Positions 7,076 to 14,059 of a DNA stretch of 15,956 nucleotides are shown piece after piece. Position 1 is the stretch's first letter, and each line of letters begins with the position of its first letter. This DNA is from Ruminococcus sp. UBA1828 (GTDB lineage Bacteria; Bacillota; Clostridia; Oscillospirales; Ruminococcaceae), in contig DDJI01000097.1 in NCBI GenBank assembly GCA_002338885.1, positions 1 through 15,956 of the forward strand. Direction: 5' to 3'. The notes under the pieces were generated by a model. The model searched no databases, was not told the DNA's origin, and saw only the letters and a list, made by a program, of their open reading frames with translations. A program made the position numbers and the translations under genes.

Positions 7076-9175
7076 ATGGAGATCTACAAGGATACATCAA
7101 AATCATGCGAAGAAAGAGCGATTGATCTTGTTTCGCGTATGACGCTTCTTGAGCGCTGCGAACAGCTCAAGTATGACGCGCCGGCAATCGAGAGGCTCGG
7201 CGTTCCCGCATACAACTGGTGGAACGAGGGACTTCACGGCGTAGCCCGCGGCGGAGTTTCTACAATGTTCCCGCAGGCGATAGGCATGGCGGCGTCTTTT
7301 GACACACAGCTTATAAGGGAAATTGCAACTATCATATCAATTGAAGCAAGGGCAAAGTACAACGAGTACTCTAAGCTCGGAGACAGAGACATATACAAGG
7401 GTCTTACCCTTTGGTCTCCGAACATAAACATTTTCAGAGACCCCCGCTGGGGAAGAGGTCATGAGACATACGGCGAGGATCCCTACTTAACCTCAAGGCT
7501 CGGATGCGCGTTTGTAGAGGGACTTCAGGGCGAGGGCAAGACCATGCGTGCAGCAGCCTGTGCAAAGCACTTTGCCGTTCACTCCGGTCCGGAGGCTATA
7601 CGCCATGAATTTAACGCAACCGCTGACGCTAAGGATCTTGAGGAGACATACCTGCCCGCGTTTGAGGCGCTGGTCAAGGAGGCGCATGTTGAATCTGTGA
7701 TGGGCGCATACAACCGCACAAACGGCGAGCCGTGCTGCGGAAGCGAATACCTCAGCTCAAAGCTCAAAGAGTGGGGCTTTGACGGATACTTCGTCTCCGA
7801 CTGCTGGGCAATAGCGGACTTCCACATGCACCACCATGTAACCGCAACCGCAACCGAATCCGTGGCGCTTGCGCTCAAAAACGGGTGCGACCTCAACTGC
7901 GGAAACACATACCTTCACGTTTACAAGGCATATGAAGAAGGCCTCGTGACAGAAGAGGAGATAACCAACGCCTGCGTGCACCTGTTCCGCACAAGGATGA
8001 GGCTCGGCATGTTTGACAAGACGGAGTACGACGACTTAGGATACATGGACGTCGAGACAAAGGAGCACCTCGCTGTAAGCCGCAAGGCGGCGGAAACTGC
8101 ATGCGTACTCCTCAAGAACGACGGCATACTCCCCCTCGACCGCTCAAAGATAAACACCATCGGAGTTATAGGCCCCAACGCGCAAAACATCGGTGCGCTG
8201 AGAGGAAACTACTACGGCACCGCGTCGAGGTACGAGACAATACTCATGGGCATTCAGGACGAGTTTGAAGGAAGAGTTTTGTTCTCTGAGGGCGCGCACA
8301 TCGTCAACGACAAGTGCGAAGGACTTGCGCTGCCGGGCGACAGAATCGCCGAGGCAAAGGCTGTGGCTGCTCATTCCGACGTTGTTATTTTGTGCTTGGG
8401 ACTTGACGAGGGTCTTGAGGGCGAAGAGGGCGACCAGAGCAACGAATACGGTTCGGGCGACAAGAGAAGTCTTTTGCTGCCCAAGTCTCAGCAGCTGCTT
8501 TTGAAGGCTGTTTTGGACGTGGGCAAGCCCACAATAGTCGTTTTGGCAAGCGGCTCATCCCTGAACATTGACACCGACCGTGAGAACGCGCTCATTCAGG
8601 CGTTCTACCCCGGTTCAGAGGGCGGAAAGGCGATTGCGGACATAATATTCGGCAACGTATCGCCCTCCGGAAAGCTCCCCGTGACATTCTACAAGGGCGT
8701 GGAGGACATGCCGGAGTTCACCGACTACTGCATGCGCGAGCGCACATACCGCTACGACGATTACTCAAAGGACAACATCCTCTATCCGTTCGGCTTCGGT
8801 CTGACATACTCCGACATAAGAGTTGAAAGCGCAGAAGCCGAAATCGACGACGACATGATAAAGGCAAGTGTCACGCTTTCAAACAGCGGCATGAGCGGTC
8901 AGGATGCGCTTGAGGTTTACTTTAGGTCCGAATCCCCCGACGCCGTGAGAAACTACGCTCTTTGCGCGTTCACAAAGGTTCACCTTGAAAAGGGCGAGAA
9001 AAAGACGATAAGCATGCATTTCCCGCTCAAAAACATCACCGTTGTCGGCGACGACGGAATAAGATACCTCGACAAGGAGGCAAAGACTACGCTGTACTTC
9101 GGAACATCTCTTCCCGACAGCCTCAGCTGCAAGCTCACCGGAAAGACCCCGACAGCGGTTGAGCTGCATTTTTAA
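7076..9175 (+). CDS. Glycoside hydrolase family 3 (beta-xylosidase / beta-glucosidase-like)
   Basis: A retaining beta-glycosidase that releases terminal sugars from oligosaccharides. The N-terminal GH3 barrel runs to about residue 320. It has YNWWNEGLHGVARGG (46-60), a motif common in bacterial and plant beta-xylosidases, SPNINIFRDPRWGRG (114-128), KHFAVHS (164-170) and GYFVSDCWAI with the probable nucleophile D242. The second alpha/beta domain starts near LLKNDGILPL and has EGEEGD in a loop that often carries the acid/base glutamate. A fibronectin III-like domain closes the protein. At 699 residues there is no PA14 insert and no signal peptide, so it acts in the cytoplasm on imported oligosaccharides. 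GAAGGGA precedes the ATG. The next gene, 30 nt downstream, is GH43, which favours xylan-type substrates, though beta-glucosidase activity cannot be excluded. Confidence 0.92.
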   Translation: MEIYKDTSKSCEERAIDLVSRMTLLERCEQLKYDAPAIERLGVPAYNWWNEGLHGVARGGVSTMFPQAIGMAASFDTQLIREIATIISIEARAKYNEYSKLGDRDIYKGLTLWSPNINIFRDPRWGRGHETYGEDPYLTSRLGCAFVEGLQGEGKTMRAAACAKHFAVHSGPEAIRHEFNATADAKDLEETYLPAFEALVKEAHVESVMGAYNRTNGEPCCGSEYLSSKLKEWGFDGYFVSDCWAIADFHMHHHVTATATESVALALKNGCDLNCGNTYLHVYKAYEEGLVTEEEITNACVHLFRTRMRLGMFDKTEYDDLGYMDVETKEHLAVSRKAAETACVLLKNDGILPLDRSKINTIGVIGPNAQNIGALRGNYYGTASRYETILMGIQDEFEGRVLFSEGAHIVNDKCEGLALPGDRIAEAKAVAAHSDVVILCLGLDEGLEGEEGDQSNEYGSGDKRSLLLPKSQQLLLKAVLDVGKPTIVVLASGSSLNIDTDRENALIQAFYPGSEGGKAIADIIFGNVSPSGKLPVTFYKGVEDMPEFTDYCMRERTYRYDDYSKDNILYPFGFGLTYSDIRVESAEAEIDDDMIKASVTLSNSGMSGQDALEVYFRSESPDAVRNYALCAFTKVHLEKGEKKTISMHFPLKNITVVGDDGIRYLDKEAKTTLYFGTSLPDSLSCKLTGKTPTAVELHF

Positions 9176-9205
9176 AATCTCATACATCCCGAAAGGAGCA
9201 TAATC

Positions 9206-10723
9206 ATGAGTGAAATAAACATTATCAAAGGGACAAACCCCGTCACAAAGGGCGACTTTCCCGACCCCGACGTGATAAGAGTCGGCGACACATACTACAT
9301 CTGCTCTACGACGATGTATTTCATGCCGGGCGGGGCGATGCTCCGCTCCTACGACCTGATAAACTGGGAGTTCTGCTCGCACATATATGATACGCTTGAG
9401 GACACGCCCAGAGAAAACCTCGACGGCGAACAAAACGCATACGGCTGCGGAATGTGGGCGCCCTGCCTGAGGTATCACAACGGCAAGTTTTACGTGTTCT
9501 TCATCGCAAACGACACCGGAAGAACATACTGCTTTACCTCCGACAAAGCCGAAGGCCCGTGGGAAAAGCATTACGTAGAGGGATTTTATCACGACTGTTC
9601 GGTTTTGTTTGACGACGACGGAAGGGTATACATAATATACGGCAACCGCAAAATATATCTGACCGAGCTTAAACCCGATTTGAGCGGTCCCAAGGAGGGC
9701 GGCGTGAACAAGCTGATAATAAGCGACCCCGAAGGCCCGTTCTTAGGATACGAGGGCGCGCATCTGTACAAGATAAACGGCAAGTACTATGCGTTCTTCA
9801 TCCACACCAGTCCGGAAAAGTGGATAAGAATAGAGGCTGCATTCATGGCGGACAACATAGAAGGCCCGTGGGTGGGCAAGGACGTGATAAGCTACTATCT
9901 TGAGGACACGACCGGCGTAGCTCAGGGCGGCATAGTAGACACCCCCGACGGAAAGTGGTACGGCGTGATATTCGGCGACAGAGGAGCTGTGGGTAGAATA
10001 CCTAACATAGTCCCCATGCACTTTGATGAAACCGGCTTCCCCGTTTTCGACACGCCCACGGTGGACATTGAAACCACATCCACAAGGCCGGAATACGTCT
10101 ATGACAAGCTCTTTAAGTCGGACGATTTTAACTATTCTGCCGGCGCGGACGGAAAGATAAAGCTCGACGATGTTTGGGAGTTCAACCACAACCCCAAGCC
10201 CGACTACTGGACGGCGGGAGACGGAAAGTTTACCCTCACTACCGAAAAGATCGCCTCGACGGTTGAGTTTGCAAGAAACACCCTGACGCAGCGCTCAAAG
10301 TACCCCGAAACGGACGCTCGGGTCAGCCTTGACGCATCAAAGCTAAACGACGGCGACGTGATGGGACTTGTAATGCTGCAATACCGCTACGGAATAATAG
10401 GAATAACCAAGGAGTGCGGAAAGTACTATCTTGTTATGCGCTCAAGGACGGGAGAGGGCGAAAACCCCGACACCGAATCGGAGTATGCGCGCATCCCCCT
10501 TTCGTCGCCTGAGGCGACAGTCAGGGTGCGTGCCGAGTTCAGCCTCGGTTCGAGCGAAGAGAGATTTTACTACCTCGACGGCGGCGAGTGGAAGGAGTTC
10601 GGCATACCCGTGCACCCGACGTTTGACTTAAAGCACTTCGTCGGATGCAGAGTCGGGCTGTTTGCATACTCGACCGAAAAAGTCGGCGGAAGCGCAAGCT
10701 TTTCTCACTTTGTGTACGAATAA
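9206..10723 (+). CDS. Glycoside hydrolase family 43 (beta-xylosidase / alpha-L-arabinofuranosidase-like)
   Basis: An inverting glycosidase of the five-bladed propeller type. The N-terminal catalytic domain (about 8-300) opens with GDFPDPDVIRVGDTYYICST, giving the base D20. YHDCSVLFDDDGRVYIIYG gives the pKa-modulating D130 and YEGAHLYKINGKYY the acid E183. Residues from about 310 to 505 form a second, beta-rich domain of the sandwich type that often follows GH43 and shapes the active site. No signal peptide is seen, so it is cytoplasmic. AAAGGAG 7 nt before the ATG and the 30-nt gap after the GH3 gene mark one operon. Together the pair would strip xylose and arabinose from xylo-oligosaccharides. 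Which sugar it prefers cannot be told from sequence. Confidence 0.93.
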   Translation: MSEINIIKGTNPVTKGDFPDPDVIRVGDTYYICSTTMYFMPGGAMLRSYDLINWEFCSHIYDTLEDTPRENLDGEQNAYGCGMWAPCLRYHNGKFYVFFIANDTGRTYCFTSDKAEGPWEKHYVEGFYHDCSVLFDDDGRVYIIYGNRKIYLTELKPDLSGPKEGGVNKLIISDPEGPFLGYEGAHLYKINGKYYAFFIHTSPEKWIRIEAAFMADNIEGPWVGKDVISYYLEDTTGVAQGGIVDTPDGKWYGVIFGDRGAVGRIPNIVPMHFDETGFPVFDTPTVDIETTSTRPEYVYDKLFKSDDFNYSAGADGKIKLDDVWEFNHNPKPDYWTAGDGKFTLTTEKIASTVEFARNTLTQRSKYPETDARVSLDASKLNDGDVMGLVMLQYRYGIIGITKECGKYYLVMRSRTGEGENPDTESEYARIPLSSPEATVRVRAEFSLGSSEERFYYLDGGEWKEFGIPVHPTFDLKHFVGCRVGLFAYSTEKVGGSASFSHFVYE

Positions 10724-10776
10724 ATTCAGGCGAGCCGGCATGCGCAAACATTGCAAGTTGTAAAAGGCACATGATA

Positions 10777-10811
10777 CAAAAAGGAGTCGATTTTACGTCG
10801 GCTCTTTTTTG
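10777..10811 (+). terminator. Intrinsic terminator after the GH43 gene
   Basis: A 14-bp stem (10777-10790 with 10798-10811, two G:U pairs, loop TTTTACG) runs into six Ts at 10805-10810. It ends the GH3-GH43 unit and separates it from the LysR gene. Confidence 0.85.
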
Positions 10812-10844
10812 TGCAATCTTTTCTGAAAATTATGCGTTTTCATC

Positions 10845-10873
10845 TTGAATGTTGTCATAATTGCTGATATACT
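10845..10873 (+). promoter_or_regulatory. Promoter for the LysR-type regulator gene
   Basis: TTGAAT (10845-10850), a 17-nt spacer and TATACT (10868-10873). The start would be near 10880, about 28 nt before the TTG start codon and upstream of its ribosome binding site. Confidence 0.65.
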
Positions 10874-10907
10874 TAAATTAATATACAATACCAAAGGCGG
10901 TGGAACA

Positions 10908-11909
10908 TTGACTATACTTCATCTCAAATACGCTTGTGAAACAGCAAGAGTAGGATCTTTAAATAAGGCCGCAGCAAACCTTTTTATCAGTCAGCCCAGC
11001 CTCAGCCGTGCGATAAAGGAACTTGAGGCGGAACTTGGAACAACTATCTTCGACAGAACGCACAAAGGCATGGTTTTGACGCCTGAAGGCGAGATGTTTT
11101 TGGAGTATGCGGAGAGAATACTGTCCCAGATAGACGACCTTGAATCCATGTATAAAAACAACGCCGCCGTAACTCAAAAATTCGCAGTGTGCGCCCCGCG
11201 TTCGGCATACATTTCCGAAGCTTTTTCAAGGTTTCTCTCCTCCTCTGCAAAGCACACAGAGCATAGTGCCAAAGCTGTTCCGGAAAAGATGTTTTTCAGG
11301 GAAACGAGTACCCTGAGCGCCATAAAGTACATACTCGACTCGGAGTGCAGCATAGGAATAATTCGGTGCGAGCAGGCGACGGACAAGTATGTAAAGGAGT
11401 TTTTGGACAGCAGGAATTTAGAGTGGAAGACGATTGCGGAGTTTCGCAGCGTGCTGCTTATAAGCAGCAAAAGCAGCATCGCGGACGTTGACGACGCGCA
11501 GATAACCGAGCAAATGCTGTCCGACTATGCGCAGCTTGCCTTGGGCGACGACATAGAGCCGCAAAGCTCCTCCGCCCCGGGCATACACGCGCCGATAACC
11601 GTTTCAACCGCAGAAAACGTGAAGAGAAGAATATACATTTACGACCGCGCATCTGCACCCGGAATACTTTCAAACGCAAAAACCTATACGCTGAGCGAAC
11701 CCCTTCCGGAGGATATGCTCGATACGCTGGAACTGGTGCAGAAAGACGTGCCGAATCTTTGCTGCGGGTTCAGGGATTTTTTGATACATAAAAAGGACTA
11801 TCGCCTGTCAAATCTCGATAAAATGTTTATAACAGAGCTTGCCCGCGCAAAGCGTAAGCACTTCAAAGCGAGCAGCTTTAACGGTCGAAATTTCTTCATT
11901 GAGTATTAG
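10908..11909 (+). CDS. LysR family transcriptional regulator
   Basis: A DNA-binding regulator. The winged helix-turn-helix occupies the first 60 residues: SLNKAAANLFISQPSLSRAI followed by LEAELGTTIFDRTHKGMVLTPEG, which is classical LysR. The rest is a poorly conserved effector-binding domain (about 90-333), so the ligand cannot be inferred. I chose TTG at 10908: AAAGGCGGTGG lies just upstream and the protein then begins MTILHLKYACETA, the normal LysR start. An upstream TTG at 10845 in the same frame coincides with the -35 box and is not credible. Length 333 is slightly above the usual 290-310. It sits just downstream of the GH operon and may control it, but nothing in the sequence proves this. 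Confidence 0.9.
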   Translation: MTILHLKYACETARVGSLNKAAANLFISQPSLSRAIKELEAELGTTIFDRTHKGMVLTPEGEMFLEYAERILSQIDDLESMYKNNAAVTQKFAVCAPRSAYISEAFSRFLSSSAKHTEHSAKAVPEKMFFRETSTLSAIKYILDSECSIGIIRCEQATDKYVKEFLDSRNLEWKTIAEFRSVLLISSKSSIADVDDAQITEQMLSDYAQLALGDDIEPQSSSAPGIHAPITVSTAENVKRRIYIYDRASAPGILSNAKTYTLSEPLPEDMLDTLELVQKDVPNLCCGFRDFLIHKKDYRLSNLDKMFITELARAKRKHFKASSFNGRNFFIEY

Positions 11910-11917
11910 CTACCTGA

Positions 11918-11929
11918 TTTATCGATAAA
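11918..11929. promoter_or_regulatory. 12-bp perfect palindrome upstream of rex
   Basis: TTTATCGATAAA is perfectly self-complementary and lies 9 nt after the LysR stop and about 28 nt upstream of the rex -35 box. It could be an operator. It does not match the Rex consensus TTGTTAA-N4-TTAACAA as I know it. Confidence 0.35.
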
Positions 11930-11956
11930 AATATTACTTATACGCTTACAAAGCAA

Positions 11957-11985
11957 TTTACAAACCGCAATAATTGTGTTATCCT
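11957..11985 (+). promoter_or_regulatory. Promoter for rex, with an inverted repeat over the -10 box
   Basis: TTTACA (11957-11962), a 17-nt spacer and TATCCT (11980-11985). The -10 box is the left part of an inverted repeat TATCC-TAT-GGATA (11980-11992). The leader also holds a short hairpin GGCTG/CAGCC (12001-12017). Confidence 0.6.
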
Positions 11986-12050
11986 ATGGATAGATACAAA
12001 GGCTGCTTAGGACAGCCCGATTCCTTCGTGCCGAAAAAGGAGTGGATCAT

Positions 12051-12665
12051 TTGAGCGCGCACAATATACCAAAGCCTACTTTAGGCAGGCTTCCCACTTA
12101 TCTTAATTATCTCAGGACCATCGCCCCCGAGACAAAAACCATATCCGCAACCGCCATAGCCAAAGCACTCGGTTTAGGGGAGGTTCAGGTCAGAAAGGAC
12201 TTGGGCGCGGTCAGCGGCGAGGGCAGGCCGAGAGTAGGATATGTCACCGGCGAGCTTATTGCAAGCCTTGAAGAACAGCTCGGAACCAACGCCAAATGCA
12301 AAGCCGTGATAGTGGGAGCGGGAAAGCTCGGACGCGCGCTTTTGGATTATGAGGGCTTTTCAGATTACGGCATAGAGATTGCCGCGGCGTTTGACATAAA
12401 CGCGGACATGTGGCAGTCCTCGCAAAGCGGAAAGCACATTTACGGAATGGATAGTTTTCCTGGATTTTGTCAGGTGCAGGATGTAAAGATAGGCATAATA
12501 ACTGTGCCGAAGGAAGCGGCGCAGGAGGTTTGCGATTTGATGGTGAAAAACAACATATCGGCGATATGGAGCTTTGCTCCGACGTCGCTGCACGTGCCGC
12601 AGGGCGTAGTGCTTCAGGAGGAAAACTTAGCGCTTTCGCTCGCGCATTTATACAAGCAGATTTAG
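12051..12665 (+). CDS. rex: Redox-sensing transcriptional repressor Rex
   Basis: Rex binds operators when NAD+ is high and is released by NADH, so it derepresses fermentative and hydrogen-producing genes under reducing conditions. The N-terminal winged helix (1-75) includes TLGRLPTYLNYL (10-21), the recognition region EVQVRKDL (44-51) and the wing GRPRVGY. The NAD(H)-binding Rossmann domain has VIVGAGKLGRAL (86-97) and the ribose-binding acidic residue D115 in AAFDIN. The C-terminal swapped helix ENLALSLAHLYKQI completes it. I chose TTG at 12051, 8 nt after AAAAAGGAG; the in-frame GTG at 12042 overlaps that ribosome binding site. Its position just upstream of a hydrogenase unit agrees with known Rex regulons. 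Length 204 is typical. Confidence 0.96.
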   Translation: MSAHNIPKPTLGRLPTYLNYLRTIAPETKTISATAIAKALGLGEVQVRKDLGAVSGEGRPRVGYVTGELIASLEEQLGTNAKCKAVIVGAGKLGRALLDYEGFSDYGIEIAAAFDINADMWQSSQSGKHIYGMDSFPGFCQVQDVKIGIITVPKEAAQEVCDLMVKNNISAIWSFAPTSLHVPQGVVLQEENLALSLAHLYKQI

Positions 12666-12718
12666 CCGCAGCATGCGCGGCATGAAATACAAAACAAGCT
12701 TAGCAAGGAGGCAGAAAA

Positions 12719-13468
12719 ATGAATCTTGACAGAGTTATTGCGGTGAGAACATCAAAGACGGTGTACCGAGACGGCGACCTGTGCATAAAGCTCTTTGATT
12801 CGGAGTATTCAAAGGGTGACATCCTAAATGAGGCCTTAAACCAGGCAAGAGTTGAGGAAACGGGTCTTAACATCCCAAAGGTTGTCGAGGTGGCAAAGAT
12901 AAACGGCAAGTGGGCGATTGTGTCGGAGTACATAAAGGGAAAGACGCTTGCAAGGATTATGCAGGAGGACCCCGACAGCAAGGACAGGTATCTTGACAAG
13001 TTTGTGGACATACAGCTTGAGGTTTTGTCCAAGTCCTGCCCGCTTTTAAGCAAGCTCAAGGACAAGATGAGCACGAAAATAAGCAAAGCCGACCTTGACG
13101 CCACGACAAGATACGACCTTCGGACGAGGCTCGAGGGCATGCCTAAGCACAACAAGCTGTGCCACGGAGACTTCAACCCCTCAAACATAATAATCACCGA
13201 CGACGGAACGCCCTACATAATTGACTGGGCGCACGCCACTCAGGGCAACGCCTCAGCAGACGCGGCGAGGACATACCTTTTGTTCTGCCTTGCAGGGGAC
13301 AACGAAACCGCAAAGAAGTATTTAGACCTCTTCTGCGAAAAGAGCAACACCGCAAAGCAGTACGTTCAAAAGTGGATGCCGATTGTGGCGGCCTCTCAGT
13401 CGGTAAAGGGCAACGCGCACGAGCGCGAGCTTTTGCTCTCGTGGGTTGACGTTGTCGATTACGAGTAA
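12719..13468 (+). CDS. APH-fold phosphotransferase / kinase-like protein
   Basis: A small kinase of the aminoglycoside phosphotransferase / choline kinase fold. The N-lobe shows CIKLF with the ATP lysine K24 and a helix-C glutamate near E38. The hinge is WAIVSEYIKGKTL (65-77). The catalytic loop CHGDFNPSN (148-156) has the Brenner residues H149, D151 and N156, and the metal-binding aspartate is D169 in YIIDWAHA. All key residues are intact, so it should be active. The substrate is unknown: the fold serves small molecules and sometimes proteins, and resistance is not implied. AAGGAGG is a strong ribosome binding site. It follows rex by 53 nt with only a 5-bp hairpin (12665-12681) between, so rex and this gene are probably co-transcribed. 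Confidence 0.85.
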   Translation: MNLDRVIAVRTSKTVYRDGDLCIKLFDSEYSKGDILNEALNQARVEETGLNIPKVVEVAKINGKWAIVSEYIKGKTLARIMQEDPDSKDRYLDKFVDIQLEVLSKSCPLLSKLKDKMSTKISKADLDATTRYDLRTRLEGMPKHNKLCHGDFNPSNIIITDDGTPYIIDWAHATQGNASADAARTYLLFCLAGDNETAKKYLDLFCEKSNTAKQYVQKWMPIVAASQSVKGNAHERELLLSWVDVVDYE

Positions 13469-13474
13469 GATAAT
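13446..13474 (+). promoter_or_regulatory. Promoter within the 3' end of the kinase gene, for the ferredoxin-hydrogenase unit
   Basis: TTGACG (13446-13451), a 17-nt spacer and GATAAT (13469-13474). It overlaps the last codons and stop of the kinase gene. A start near 13481 would give a leader of about 68 nt with a small hairpin GTGCG/CGCAC (13504-13521). Confidence 0.55.
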
Positions 13475-13491
13475 TTTAATCTAAGGACAAA

Positions 13492-13536
13492 ATGCAGATA
13501 ATCGTGCGGGCGCAGACGCACCGCAAAATCAGGTGA
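13492..13536 (+). CDS. Possible 14-residue leader peptide ORF
   Basis: ATG at 13492 follows TAAGGAC by a short spacing and opens the frame MQIIVRAQTHRKIR. It ends at TGA 13534-13536, inside the GGTGAAAGGA that serves the next gene. It could be a leader peptide or couple translation to the ferredoxin gene. So short a frame can easily arise by chance. Confidence 0.2.
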   Translation: MQIIVRAQTHRKIR

Positions 13537-13548
13537 AAGGATAAGACT

Positions 13549-13791
13549 ATGAAAGTTACAGTATGTATCGGCAGCTCTTGCCATCTAAAAGGCTCGCGTC
13601 AGGTAGTAGAACAGCTTCAGGAGCTGATTGCCAAGCACAACCTCAAGGATGAGGTGGAACTCGGAGGAACCTTCTGCATGGGACAGTGCAGCAAGGGCGT
13701 GTGCGTCACGGTTGACGACAACTTCTTCTCGGTCAGCCCCGAAACAGTCGGCGACTTCTTCGATAAGGAAATACTTGCAAAGGTGGGTTAA
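13549..13791 (+). CDS. Thioredoxin-like [2Fe-2S] ferredoxin (NuoE/HydC-like), first copy
   Basis: An 80-residue electron carrier with the thioredoxin-like ferredoxin fold found in NuoE and in subunits of multimeric [FeFe] hydrogenases. The four cluster cysteines are C6 and C11 in CIGSSC, then C43 and C47 in CMGQC, the C-x4-C plus C-x3-C pattern. Unlike NuoE it lacks the N-terminal helical domain, so it is a free-standing minimal module. An extra cysteine, C52, lies just after the second pair. GTGAAAGGA precedes the ATG. It is 3 nt from a close paralogue and in the same run as the PAS-hydrogenase gene, so it probably passes electrons to or from that enzyme. Confidence 0.88.
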   Translation: MKVTVCIGSSCHLKGSRQVVEQLQELIAKHNLKDEVELGGTFCMGQCSKGVCVTVDDNFFSVSPETVGDFFDKEILAKVG

Positions 13792-13794
13792 ACC

Positions 13795-14055
13795 ATGATC
13801 GTGCAGATATGTGTCGGCAGCTCTTGCCACATAAAAGGCTCTCAGCAGATAATAGAGCTGCTTCAAAAAGCCATTGCGGAAAACGGTCTTGAAAACGACA
13901 TCACACTTGCGGGAAGCTTTTGCACCGGACGCTGCAACCGCTACGGAGTTACGATAACGGTTGACGACGACATTTATCCCGGTATTACGCCGGAGAACTT
14001 CAACGAGTTTTTCCGCGACAAAATATTAAATCCCATAAGAGCAACAGGAGTATGA
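13795..14055 (+). CDS. Thioredoxin-like [2Fe-2S] ferredoxin (NuoE/HydC-like), second copy
   Basis: An 86-residue paralogue of the preceding protein, about half identical by eye, with the same cysteine spacing: C6, C11, C43 and C47. The shared CxGSSCHxKGS start shows a tandem duplication. It lacks the extra cysteine at 52 and has one inserted residue there, plus a 6-residue longer C-terminus. AAGGTGGG before the ATG lies within the end of the first copy, and the gap is only 3 nt, so translation is probably coupled. The hydrogenase gene begins 4 nt after its stop. The two copies may differ in redox potential or partner. Confidence 0.88.
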   Translation: MIVQICVGSSCHIKGSQQIIELLQKAIAENGLENDITLAGSFCTGRCNRYGVTITVDDDIYPGITPENFNEFFRDKILNPIRATGV

Positions 14056-14059
14056 ATTT

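Noticed and set aside
8879..9592. Long antisense open frame (237 codons) across the GH3-GH43 junction
   Set aside because: It lies opposite two clear glycosidase genes, has no recognisable domain, and is expected from the codon bias of the sense strand.
10845..10907. N-terminal extension of the LysR regulator from a TTG at 10845
   Set aside because: The TTG is part of a TTGAAT-17-TATACT promoter, and a strong ribosome binding site precedes the TTG at 10908, which gives the normal LysR N-terminus.
12665..12681. Hairpin GCCGC/GCGGC after rex as a terminator
   Set aside because: The stem is only 5 bp and no T tract follows; read-through into the kinase gene is more likely.
12719..13468. Aminoglycoside resistance gene
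   Set aside because: The fold and catalytic loop match APH-type kinases, but the fold is shared by many metabolic kinases and the neighbours are redox genes, so resistance is not supported.
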